A stretch of 11,098 bases of DNA from Nitrososphaerales archaeon TH703 (GTDB taxonomy: Archaea; Thermoproteota; Nitrososphaeria; Nitrososphaerales; Nitrososphaeraceae): positions 1 through 11,098 of the forward strand of contig JAATVL010000142.1 in the NCBI GenBank assembly GCA_014523525.1. The letters are read 5' to 3'. This document shows, piece after piece, positions 1 through 6,072 of this stretch. Position 1 is the stretch's first letter. The number at the start of each line of letters is the position of its first letter. A program made the position numbers and the translations under genes. Under the pieces are notes generated by a model that searched no databases, had not been told where the DNA came from, and was given only the letters and a program-made list of their open reading frames with translations.

Positions 1-59
1 AGATATTTGTTTCCAAACCAAAGAAAATTTGGGATGCGCTTAACTCAGTTTTGACCTAA
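1..59 (+). CDS. Possible 3' end of an upstream gene (partial)
   Basis: The third forward frame is open from the window edge to a TAA at 57-59 and reads ...IFVSKPKKIWDALNSVLT, an amphipathic helical tail that looks like a normal C-terminus. Frame 1 also stays open to position 54 and frame 2 to 42, so the choice rests on residue composition only. If real, the gene ends about 110 bases before the alpha/beta-hydrolase on the same strand. No family can be named from 18 residues. Confidence 0.3.
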   Translation, partial: IFVSKPKKIWDALNSVLT

Positions 60-99
60 ATAAATGAGGTATTAATAATAGATACGAACAGGCTATGGT

Positions 100-129
100 A
101 TCATAAAAGTCCTAATTTATCATAAAAGT
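100..129 (+). promoter_or_regulatory. Direct repeat of an 11-mer upstream of the hydrolase gene; possible promoter
   Basis: The 11-mer ATCATAAAAGT occurs at 100-110 and again at 119-129, 19 bases apart. The core CATAAAAG could act as an archaeal TATA element. The second copy would place transcription start near 150, about 20 bases before the TTG at 170 and 45 before the ATG at 197. A tandem operator is the alternative. This is inferred from position and composition. Confidence 0.3.
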
Positions 130-169
130 AATAAAGTGGACCTAGAAATATCTATTTGACTCCAGATTA

Positions 170-994
170 TTGGCCCTTCAAATTCCAGTGAAAAACATGC
201 GTATTCATGGAAACACGATTCGTTATCTTGATTATAATGATTATAGTTTAAAGAAAAAAGAGACGTTAGTTTTATTACATGGAATAGGTGCTTCTGCAGA
301 AAGGTGGTCTAGAGTGATCCCATTTTTTTATGAACATTTTAGGATGATTGTCCCAGACATAATCGGATTTGGTTATAGTGATAAACCAACGGTGGAGTAT
401 AATATGCCATTCTTTGTAAAATTCTTGAAAGATTTCCTAAATAGTTTAGGAGTGAAAAAAACAAGCATAGTAGGATCTTCATTAGGTGGATTGGTTGCAG
501 CGGAGTTTGCAATTAAAGATAATAACATGGTAAATAAATTAATTTTAGTTTCTCCTGCTGGGACCATGAAAACTTCTACTAAGATGCTAGAAGAATATAT
601 CTTGGCAGCGTTGTATCCAACGCATGAAAATGTCTGGAGGGCCTTCATTAACATGTCGTTTGATCCCCGTACTGTTTCAGAACAAACAATAGAAGGGTTT
701 ATCGATAGAATGAAACTTCCAAATGCAAAGTATGCGTTCATGTCTACCATGCTTGCAATAAGAAATACTACAAATTTGGCTTCACGATTGGACAAAATAT
801 TATCACCCACGATAATTGTTTGGGGTGAACAAGACGAAATGATTCCCGTGAAATATGCAGAAGATTATAGGAATATACCTAATTCTAATTTGCAAGTAAT
901 CCCAAAATGTGGTCATACACCATTTACTGAAAAACCACAGGTATTCTCTAAAATAGCAATTGATTTCTTGAAAGGAATCAATAGTATTAAATAA
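170..994 (+). CDS. Alpha/beta-hydrolase with serine nucleophile, possible PHA-related esterase/depolymerase
   Basis: This 274-residue protein has a complete alpha/beta-hydrolase layout: oxyanion-hole motif HGIG (37-40), DIIGFGYSDKP after strand 4 (63-73), nucleophile elbow GSSLGG with Ser104, acid Asp222 in GEQDEMIP, and His249 in CGHTPF. A helical cap lies between about 130 and 200. The annotated start is a TTG. An in-frame ATG at 197 would remove nine residues (MALQIPVKN), and neither start has a strong Shine-Dalgarno site. The fold indicates hydrolysis of an ester or related bond in the cytoplasm, since no signal peptide is visible. The next gene follows after 21 bases and is phasin/AbrB-like, and phaEC lies opposite, so PHA depolymerase or hydroxyacyl-thioesterase activity is a reasonable guess. 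The fold alone does not fix the substrate. Confidence 0.85.
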   Translation: MALQIPVKNMRIHGNTIRYLDYNDYSLKKKETLVLLHGIGASAERWSRVIPFFYEHFRMIVPDIIGFGYSDKPTVEYNMPFFVKFLKDFLNSLGVKKTSIVGSSLGGLVAAEFAIKDNNMVNKLILVSPAGTMKTSTKMLEEYILAALYPTHENVWRAFINMSFDPRTVSEQTIEGFIDRMKLPNAKYAFMSTMLAIRNTTNLASRLDKILSPTIIVWGEQDEMIPVKYAEDYRNIPNSNLQVIPKCGHTPFTEKPQVFSKIAIDFLKGINSIK

Positions 995-1015
995 ACGTAT
1001 TTTCAAAATTAATGT

Positions 1016-1324
1016 ATGGGCGATAAGCCAGAACTTAATGAAGATATGGAATCATATAAGAAGGCAATAGATAGCACTAGTCAGGCACAGCAAGATTTTT
1101 TCAAAAAATTTTCTAATCTTCAAATGGACGCAATGCAAAATTTCTTTTCACTGTTGCAAGGTCTTACTTTTTATCATGCCATGTTCAAGACTACGATTCA
1201 AAGTGGCGGTAGAATATCAATTCCAGAAGCTGAAAGAGAAGCTTTGAAAATTGATGATGGAGACCTTGTTCAAGTAATAGTAATTCCGATCGAGAGAAAA
1301 CACAAAAATAGCCCTAACAAATGA
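1016..1324 (+). CDS. Phasin-like helical protein with C-terminal AbrB/SpoVT-type domain
   Basis: This is a 102-residue protein in two parts. Residues 11-60 are a predicted amphipathic helix rich in Gln, Phe and Met (AQQDFFKKF, LQMDAMQNFFSLLQG), as in phasins and PhaE. Residues 62-92 (SGGRISIP, then LKIDDGDLVQVIVIPIE) match the swapped-hairpin AbrB/SpoVT DNA-binding motif. The gene follows the hydrolase by 21 bases and is probably co-transcribed, then converges on phaC. PHA granule proteins and the AbrB-like regulator PhaR are known from haloarchaeal PHA loci, so I infer a granule-associated protein that may also bind DNA and sense PHA. The domain could instead act only in dimerisation. The start is an ATG with no strong Shine-Dalgarno site. 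Confidence 0.75.
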   Translation: MGDKPELNEDMESYKKAIDSTSQAQQDFFKKFSNLQMDAMQNFFSLLQGLTFYHAMFKTTIQSGGRISIPEAEREALKIDDGDLVQVIVIPIERKHKNSPNK

Positions 1325-1384
1325 CTCGATATTGTAGCCTTTTGATTCACAACCCATTAATGTTTAAGTTAAATTGATTGTAAG

Positions 1385-2443
1385 TTAATTTGAACGTGTT
1401 TTAAGCCATTGTCCTACTTTTGGTAAAACATTATTTTGCGAATAACTACTTGCGATCAATCCTACATGTCCAGTATGGAATCGAATTAGTCGTCTGTCTT
1501 CACTAGATACTACTTCATTCAGGGGAACGCTACACTCTGGGGCAACAAGATGATCCTCCTCCGCAACGATATTCAGAAGTGGAACATTAATTTCCTTAAG
1601 ATCTACTTTAGCTTTCCCTAATTTTAACTGGTTCTTAAATAAGAGATTTTTTTTGTAGATATCATTTATCCACTGCTTTATCGTCTCACCCGCTATTGGA
1701 GGAGTGTCATACAACCATTTTTCAATACGTAAGAAGTTCTGTACAAATGATTCATTATCAATATTTTCAATTAGATTGAAATATTTGTTAACCCCCTGCT
1801 TAAAAGGTTTTAATATGGAGTAGACTTCATAAAGTTTTTCGGGTGGTAGGTTACCAATTGAGGATACTAATTTATCAATATCCATCTGACGTGAAATGTT
1901 TGCTATAACAGTTGTATCTTTACTTGTATCAATTACGGGTGCAATTGTAACTAAATTCTTAATTTTTTCTTGATGTAATGCGGTATACATGGCCGACATA
2001 GACGATCCCATACAATACCCATGAAGAGTAATTTTGTCAGCAGAATTATTATTTTGAACTATTTCGACACAATCATCAATATAGGAATTAACATAGTCGT
2101 CAAATGATACATACTTGTCCATTCTAGTTGGAGATTTCCAGTCAAGTAAGTAAACATCAAAACCTTGTGTCAAGAGATGACGGATCCAACTTTTATTTGG
2201 TTGCAGATCAAGAACATATGATCTATTTACTAATGCATATACCACTAATATTGGCGTATGAGAAACCCTTTTTACAAGGCTGTGATAATGTAAGAGTCGG
2301 TATAATCTTGTCTCAAACACAATATCATTTGGAGTATCACCAACAGAAATATGATTACCTCTAGAAAGTAGCTCGATAGTCTTGGCTACCTTTGAGAAAT
2401 CAACTGGATTACGATTTTGAGTATTCTTATCTTGTAATGCCAT
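1385..2443 (-). CDS. phaC: Class III polyhydroxyalkanoate synthase catalytic subunit PhaC
   Basis: PhaC polymerises (R)-3-hydroxyacyl-CoA into PHA on the granule surface and releases CoA. The protein has 352 residues, close to the ~355 of class III PhaC. The lipase-like box is HGYCMGS with nucleophile Cys144, where the usual class III form is G-x-C-x-G. The acid is Asp297 in AEEDHLVAP and the base is His326 in TGHVGL. From memory, the Allochromatium vinosum triad is C149/D302/H331, so the spacing is identical with a shift of five. The DWKSP segment at 101-105 is another PhaC hallmark. Class III enzymes need PhaE, which is encoded 20 bases upstream. The start is an ATG; a nearby upstream ATG is out of frame. 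The Ser after the second Gly of the box (CMGS), where bacterial enzymes usually have CQGG, is a small deviation. Confidence 0.95.
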   Translation of the reverse strand: MALQDKNTQNRNPVDFSKVAKTIELLSRGNHISVGDTPNDIVFETRLYRLLHYHSLVKRVSHTPILVVYALVNRSYVLDLQPNKSWIRHLLTQGFDVYLLDWKSPTRMDKYVSFDDYVNSYIDDCVEIVQNNNSADKITLHGYCMGSSMSAMYTALHQEKIKNLVTIAPVIDTSKDTTVIANISRQMDIDKLVSSIGNLPPEKLYEVYSILKPFKQGVNKYFNLIENIDNESFVQNFLRIEKWLYDTPPIAGETIKQWINDIYKKNLLFKNQLKLGKAKVDLKEINVPLLNIVAEEDHLVAPECSVPLNEVVSSEDRRLIRFHTGHVGLIASSYSQNNVLPKVGQWLKTRSN

Positions 2444-2463
2444 TTTTATACCATGCCAATAAT

Positions 2464-3009
2464 TTATTTTCTATCGAGTTTTTCATATCGGCTTTTCATA
2501 ATTCTCAAAGTCTTTTTCATCTCTTGTAGATCCTTCAGAACCTCATCTAATTCTGACCTTGTTGGTATATTTAATAACTTGAGATTTTTTTCAACTATCC
2601 TATTAATATGGTTTACAATATCAAGTTGCTTTGAGTATACCTCATTGTACGCTATAGCAAACTCCTTGGAGGAAAAAAGAGAACTATAAGCTTCTTCAAA
2701 GGCATCAATTACAAGAAGTCTAAATTTTTCAGAATTAGCGTCCTTCAAGTCCGGATCGGATTTAGATTTCAGAATAACGTCTTCAACGGCCCTGAAATTG
2801 GCTTTTGACATTTGCAACCAATAAGCTGACAGATTCTTCTGCAGATCCACTAGAATCCTATTCAATGATAGCAGATCCTCCAGATACTCGTTGTAATCCT
2901 TAGTTAGGGCATTAAAGATCCCTATTGTAGGAAAATTTTGTAAATTTTTCCAATTTTCAAAAAGATCATATTTAGTGATATTGCTCAATGCATTATTTTC
3001 ATCTTTCAA
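2464..3009 (-). CDS. phaE: PhaE subunit of class III PHA synthase (short archaeal form)
   Basis: PhaE is the non-catalytic partner that activates PhaC and helps anchor the synthase to granules. This 181-residue protein is helical almost throughout. Its C-terminal segment LNIPTRSELDEV (146-157), followed by a charged coiled coil to residue 178, is the conserved PhaE signature. Bacterial PhaE is about twice as long; archaeal forms are short. The first possible start after the upstream stop is a TTG at 3009. The five codons between stop and TTG contain no ATG or GTG, so TTG is likely used. A purine-rich AATAAGG lies just before it. phaC follows after 20 bases in the same transcript. A TATA-like TTTTATTTAAAG (reverse strand, about 3053-3064) would give a leader of about 20 bases. 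Confidence 0.88.
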   Translation of the reverse strand: MKDENNALSNITKYDLFENWKNLQNFPTIGIFNALTKDYNEYLEDLLSLNRILVDLQKNLSAYWLQMSKANFRAVEDVILKSKSDPDLKDANSEKFRLLVIDAFEEAYSSLFSSKEFAIAYNEVYSKQLDIVNHINRIVEKNLKLLNIPTRSELDEVLKDLQEMKKTLRIMKSRYEKLDRK

Positions 3010-3052
3010 TGCCTTATTACCTATTTAATATCTTGACCATTTAGTATATTTA

Positions 3053-3064
3053 CTTTAAATAAAA
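3053..3064 (-). promoter_or_regulatory. TATA-like box for phaE-phaC
   Basis: On the minus strand the sequence TTTTATTTAAAG lies about 45-55 bases upstream of the phaE TTG. With the usual TATA-to-start distance of about 26 bases, transcription would begin near 3030, giving a short leader. It is assigned by position and A/T content only. Confidence 0.4.
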
Positions 3065-3125
3065 ATCACACTTAATATCCTCTTTATTTATATGATGGTC
3101 GCATGAATCGAAAAAATCGATATTT

Positions 3126-3148
3126 ATCTATAGATTATTTGATCAAAT
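3126..3148. promoter_or_regulatory. Two adjacent perfect palindromes between phaE and the zinc-ribbon gene
   Basis: ATCTATAGAT (3126-3135) and ATTTGATCAAAT (3137-3148) are perfect palindromes separated by one base, in the divergent intergenic region. Their centres are 12 bases apart. This is the kind of layout bound by a dimeric AbrB-type or winged-helix regulator, so they may be operators for phaEC and/or the divergent gene. Chance palindromes are also fairly likely in AT-rich DNA. Confidence 0.35.
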
Positions 3149-3212
3149 CACTGTTCTGATTTTGGATTTATTACAAATACAGCCATGTTCATTCTCCAGC
3201 AGAATTCAATAA

Positions 3213-3220
3213 TTAATTAT
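3213..3220 (+). promoter_or_regulatory. TATA-like box for the double zinc-ribbon gene
   Basis: TTAATTAT is centred about 26 bases before the ATG at 3242, which would make the transcript leaderless. This is common in this type of archaeon and agrees with the absence of a Shine-Dalgarno site. Confidence 0.45.
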
Positions 3221-3241
3221 GTAGATTAATAAAGTCTTTCA

Positions 3242-3508
3242 ATGCAATTTATCCATATGGGATTTACGGACATATTTAGAAAATGGCGACCAAAAGGAAA
3301 AATGTACAGCCTTAGATGTAATCAATGCGGAAAAGGCTTTCTATCCAGCTTCGCACTTGAGGCTCCTGTATGTGGTAGTTGTATGCAAAAAATAAAATCT
3401 TCTGACTCAACAATTGATTATGACAAAAAATGTGCCACCTGCGGTAACATGGGAGTTATACATGCAAAAACACAATGTTATTCATGTTATTTCAGACTTC
3501 AAAAGTAA
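3242..3508 (+). CDS. Small protein with two CxxC...CxxC zinc-ribbon modules
   Basis: This 88-residue protein has eight cysteines in four CxxC pairs: C26/C29 with C44/C47, and C64/C67 with C79/C82. That is two consecutive four-cysteine zinc sites. A basic N-terminus (FRKWRPKGKMYSLR) precedes them. The spacing suggests treble-clef or ribbon folds used for nucleic-acid or protein binding. I do not recognise the family, and nothing catalytic is visible. The start is the first ATG, with a TATA-like box 26 bases upstream; an in-frame ATG five codons later is less well placed. It is divergent from phaE, so the two may share regulation. Confidence 0.75.
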   Translation: MQFIHMGFTDIFRKWRPKGKMYSLRCNQCGKGFLSSFALEAPVCGSCMQKIKSSDSTIDYDKKCATCGNMGVIHAKTQCYSCYFRLQK

Positions 3509-3618
3509 TAATATTCAAATGATAGTTGCGACAAATCGGACATAATTATGTACTTTTAATACTCTTAACTATTTCATTAGATTATGCCTCAGCATTAGTT
3601 TCCAGAATATTAGTCAGA

Positions 3619-3891
3619 CTAACTACTAATATGTGACTGAGGAGCTAGCTTCATTCTCCTACCAAACCAAAGATTGGAGATTCCCTTGAAGGACTTCATC
3701 TGTAACAGTTTCATTCCTGTAATTTTTTCTATTTTTGTTAATCCAGTCAAGTCAATACAATAATCCTTTGCTTCAATAACAATAAATTCTAGATCTTCTT
3801 CCCTTACCGTAACGTGATTATATTTTAGTAAATCACTTGAAACAACAGTATGTAGTATCCAATAAACGCATTCGTCTATTTCTATCTGCAT
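3619..3891 (-). CDS. Hypothetical protein, 90 residues
   Basis: I do not recognise this protein. The N-terminal half (IDECVYWILHTVVSSDLLKYNHVTVREEDLEFIVIEAKDY in part) looks like mixed helix and strand with acidic patches. The C-terminus is basic and ends in Ser-rich residues. There is no signal peptide or transmembrane segment. It is likely real: it begins with ATG, and a TATA-like CTTAAAAG on the minus strand (about 3919-3926) lies at leaderless-promoter distance. Its promoter region also carries repeated ATGATATC motifs that look like an operator. It stands alone, converging with the zinc-ribbon gene. Confidence 0.6.
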   Translation of the reverse strand: MQIEIDECVYWILHTVVSSDLLKYNHVTVREEDLEFIVIEAKDYCIDLTGLTKIEKITGMKLLQMKSFKGISNLWFGRRMKLAPQSHISS

Positions 3892-3912
3892 TAATTAATC
3901 TACTATGATAGA

Positions 3913-3944
3913 ATGATATCTTTTAAGAAATTAGATGATATCAT
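3913..3944 (-). promoter_or_regulatory. Promoter and ATGATATC repeat of the 90-residue protein gene
   Basis: ATGATATC occurs at 3913-3920 and within the perfect palindrome ATGATATCAT at 3935-3944. The two copies are 22 bases apart, two helical turns, and they flank the TATA-like CTTAAAAG on the minus strand. This arrangement would suit a repressor dimer pair covering the promoter. GATATCAT also occurs at 8093-8100. The operator role is inference. Confidence 0.4.
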
Positions 3945-4122
3945 TTAGAAAAAATATAAGTAAAAATTTCTTGAAAAAAACTATCTAATATTTTGTATAA
4001 TGAAATAATAAATTTTCAGAAAATATAACATAATAAGTATCAAATAGTTCTATCACTCATTGGTAGGCCATGAGAATGACCCTAGATGATTGCCTGCAAT
4101 TTCCGGGTATCAAATAATGTCA

Positions 4123-4287
4123 TTATCTTTTCGATCTAGTTCTAGTTTTATTTAGTTTTAATATTATTATACCTGCTATCGCCCATAGGAATGCAGAGCT
4201 GAGATATTGATGAAAAAGCCAAGTTATGCCACCTCCTATAGCAAAGCATGCACCCAATATTCCAAGTATCTGTTTTCGTTTAACCAT
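4123..4287 (-). CDS. Small two-helix membrane protein, 54 residues
   Basis: This reading frame runs from an ATG (4287) to TAA and encodes 54 residues. A basic start MVKRKQ is followed by a hydrophobic helix (ILGILGACFAIGGGITWLF, residues 7-25), a short loop with HQYLSS, a second helix (AFLWAIAGIIILKL, 32-45) and a strongly basic tail KTRTRSKR. This is the normal topology of a small inner-membrane hairpin with both ends in the cytoplasm. A TATA-like TTTTTATAC (minus, 4354-4362) could drive it with a leader of about 45 bases, in which AGAGAGGGT lies shortly before the ATG. The function is unknown. The clean membrane pattern argues against a chance frame. Confidence 0.6.
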   Translation of the reverse strand: MVKRKQILGILGACFAIGGGITWLFHQYLSSAFLWAIAGIIILKLNKTRTRSKR

Positions 4288-4401
4288 AACTGTTTACCCT
4301 CTCTACAAGCTCGTTGTTCCGTATTGATTAAACTATCTTCTAATTAAAGAATTGTATAAAAAATATTTCATTGCGATTCTCACTATTAGTTTTATCGATT
4401 C

Positions 4402-4410
4402 TTAAATATA
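4402..4410 (+). promoter_or_regulatory. TATA box for the secreted double-CxxxxC protein
   Basis: TTAAATATA is centred 26 bases before the ATG at 4432, implying a leaderless mRNA. No Shine-Dalgarno site is visible, which agrees. Confidence 0.55.
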
Positions 4411-4431
4411 TCTAAAACTTGTTTAGAGAGT

Positions 4432-4665
4432 ATGAGATTTTCCCACCTTGCTAATGGTTTGGTCTTTACTTTAGTAGTTACCCTAGCATTAGTAATTTCT
4501 ATCAATCAACCCATTAGCTTTGCAAACTCGCCGACGCAGATATGTATCAATGGCAACTGTAAAATGGAATCAGGGTACGAAGGCTATCATAGTCAAAGAA
4601 CATGTATTAATGATGAATGCAATGTAGATATGCTACGTTCTAATACGACTGATAAAGTAAATTAA
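4432..4665 (+). CDS. Secreted small protein with two CINxxC motifs
   Basis: This 77-residue protein begins with a signal peptide: MRFSHLANG, then a hydrophobic core VFTLVVTLALVISI, with likely cleavage near SFANS (29-33). The mature part has four cysteines in two matching units, CINGNC (38-43) and CINDEC (58-63). These could form two small disulfide loops or a metal site. It looks like an internally repeated extracellular peptide of about 45 residues. The start is fixed by the TATA box exactly 26 bases upstream. It converges with another small secreted cysteine-containing protein 65 bases away. I do not recognise the family. Confidence 0.7.
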   Translation: MRFSHLANGLVFTLVVTLALVISINQPISFANSPTQICINGNCKMESGYEGYHSQRTCINDECNVDMLRSNTTDKVN

Positions 4666-4730
4666 ATTTTACATAATAGACTTAACGATTTACTCAATTC
4701 CAAACAAGGCTATTCTAGAGGTTGAAGGAA

Positions 4731-4958
4731 CTAATTGATCTTGTTACACGAGGCTGAGATTTCGTTTTCCTTTACATTCTTATCGCATTTTTCCTTATCC
4801 ACACTACAAATTTTAATGCTAATTCCATCTTTAGCTTCACCCTTTGCACAATACCGAAGATCTGAGGTATCATCTGCATAAACTAACATGGTGTGCAAGC
4901 AGCTAATTGTTATTATTATGAGGGCAAAGATCGTAATTATCGATAGAACGCTACTCAT
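4731..4958 (-). CDS. Secreted small cysteine-containing protein
   Basis: This 75-residue protein has a signal peptide (MSSVLSIITIFALIIITISCLHTMLVYA, likely cut before DDTSD at residue 29-30). The mature part carries four cysteines: C37, C51, C58 and C71. It is hydrophilic and lysine-rich, and two disulfides are plausible after export. A further cysteine, C20, lies inside the hydrophobic core and could instead mark lipid attachment. The minus-strand TATA box CTTAAATA (4981-4988) is centred about 26 bases before the ATG, giving a leaderless transcript. It mirrors the convergent gene at 4432-4665 in size, export signal and cysteine number, but the sequences are not obviously related. Function unknown. 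Confidence 0.65.
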   Translation of the reverse strand: MSSVLSIITIFALIIITISCLHTMLVYADDTSDLRYCAKGEAKDGISIKICSVDKEKCDKNVKENEISASCNKIN

Positions 4959-4980
4959 TAGTGATATTTAGATACTAGGG

Positions 4981-4988
4981 TATTTAAG
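4981..4988 (-). promoter_or_regulatory. TATA box for the 75-residue secreted protein
   Basis: On the minus strand CTTAAATA is centred about 26 bases upstream of the ATG at 4958, the expected spacing for a leaderless archaeal transcript. Confidence 0.5.
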
Positions 4989-5661
4989 CCAAACTCTGCA
5001 AGTATAATTTTTACTACTTGTTCCCCATTTAAATTTGATAATACTTTTGGAAAGTACAAACGATACATGAAAATGTTACCAATTTATATCAAAATAAATA
5101 TGTTAAGACCTATTGAAATTAGTAACTAAATCAATTCATTGAGAATTCAGCCCTTTTGACCTTGGCGTGTGGAGTCTTCAGCCGATGTGACACCAGTCAT
5201 TCGCTAGCATCAACACATATTTTCAATCACGAGCGCGAGTTTCTTTTAAAAACTTGCCTACCTCAAATAGAATAAATTGTGAATGCAATCTCAAAAGTGA
5301 AAGCATGATGCAAAATGCCTGCACTAACTCAAATAACCTCATGATAACTCTAGTGTCAAATTTGTAAATGTGGAGGAAAATCATTTACATATTTGTGCTA
5401 TTTATTTCATGATTTATGTCAAAATTTAATTCTTAGTACGTCTGATAATTCATAATTAAAGGCCTCATTTCTTATAGTATAAATCTGGTAAGAAATTACA
5501 GTACTTATATAATAATCAAATCGGTAATGCTAGAGTGGAAACATAGGGGTTCCAATATTTAGTAAGATTCTTACATAAGAATCGTTCTTTTTTATTATGT
5601 TGGCTTGTTAATATTGATGTGAGAGTATCTACTCAGTATCTGAGGGATAGTCCCCTAGGAT
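4989..5661. other. Long region without a convincing gene
   Basis: No start-to-stop frame of convincing quality is present. A patch at about 5150-5240 is richer in G+C than its surroundings. Two overlapping forward frames stay open there without a usable start (about 5126-5272, and 5191-5367, which ends in ...NACTNSNNLMITLVSNL). They may be remains of a degraded gene or chance. Nested palindromes lie at 5562-5583 (see separate entry). The rest is AT-rich and featureless to me. Confidence 0.5.
5562..5594 (+). other. Nested palindromes followed by a T-run
   Basis: GTAAGATTCTTAC (5562-5574) is palindromic about a central T. GATTCTT and AAGAATC (5566-5583) form a 7-bp hairpin with a four-base loop. 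A run of six T follows within ten bases. It resembles a hairpin-plus-U-tract terminator, but no intact gene lies directly upstream on this strand, so it may be an operator or a relic. Confidence 0.3.
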
Positions 5662-5769
5662 ATGGATCGTGCTGCAATCAACAAAATTCCTTCTCAAGAT
5701 ATGGTAGACAGGAAAGGATTAGTCTGGAATTACATTTTGGTCCTAGACTGGGAGTTTGAACTAGTTTGA
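5662..5769 (+). pseudogene. Short frame resembling the start of a PRC-barrel-like protein
   Basis: An ATG-initiated frame of 35 codons reads MDRAAINKIPSQDMVDRKGL and continues to LVLDWEFELV before TGA. The pattern of a polar start, then Val-Asp-Arg-Lys-Gly-Leu-Val and a Leu-Val-Leu-Asp strand, resembles the first strands of PRC-barrel domains (about 80 residues). If so, it is truncated and has lost residues after GLV. It sits in a stretch with other broken genes, so a remnant is more likely than a functional peptide. The family link is by eye only and weak. Confidence 0.22.
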
Positions 5770-6032
5770 TTTTACTCTATGAACTTTCGATTTTTATTTA
5801 GCAAATTTTAATAATTTATCAATAGTGGAATTACGGATCTTGCCGTAGGTCTAAATGACAATTTGTCGATTGTTTCAATAGGATAGGAAGAGTTGCACCG
5901 CATCTCGTCTACCTAGGCAATCTTGTCTCAACAAATGTTACTACGCCTCCAATGGAGCCAATAACTAATGTTACAACAAATGTTACTGTTCCAACACAGA
6001 CTCCAGAGGAAATCCCAATTCTTGAGGCCTAA
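5770..6032 (+). pseudogene. Degraded 3' end of a PQQ-dependent sugar dehydrogenase-like gene
   Basis: From 5821 the forward frame reads NSGITDLAVGLNDNLSIVSI, then Gly, a TAG (5884-5886), then EELHRISST and a second TAG (5914-5916). This matches the last beta-propeller blade of secreted PQQ-dependent sugar dehydrogenases (pattern G-I-T-D-L-x-V-G-x-[DN]-[GD]-x-L-[YS] ... I-x-R-I). In another forward frame a Thr/Pro/Val-rich tail follows (STNVTTPPMEPITN, then ...TVPTQTPEEIPILEA) and stops at 6030-6032. Such tails link secreted archaeal proteins to the cell surface. Upstream, YSMNFRFLFSKF (about 5778-5813) before two TAA codons may be another eroded piece. Two in-frame stops plus a frame change mark it as dead. 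The family assignment is by pattern recognition. Confidence 0.45.
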
Positions 6033-6072
6033 AAGAAGTTATTTGGATTTTATAAATAAGACAACTTTTTAT

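Noticed and set aside
373..810. 145-codon minus-strand frame opposite the hydrolase gene
   Set aside because: It lies wholly within the alpha/beta-hydrolase gene, whose catalytic motifs are unmistakable, and shows no domain pattern of its own.
803..1006. 67-codon minus-strand frame over the hydrolase 3' end
   Set aside because: It mirrors the end of the hydrolase gene and has an atypical aromatic-rich composition.
2128..2364. 78-codon forward frame opposite phaC
   Set aside because: It lies inside phaC, which has the complete catalytic triad.
2453..2689. 78-codon forward frame opposite phaE
   Set aside because: A Phe/Ser-rich mirror of the helical Lys/Glu-rich PhaE C-terminus.
4070..4117. 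15-codon forward frame MRMTLDDCLQFPGIK
   Set aside because: Too short, with no promoter or ribosome site; likely chance.
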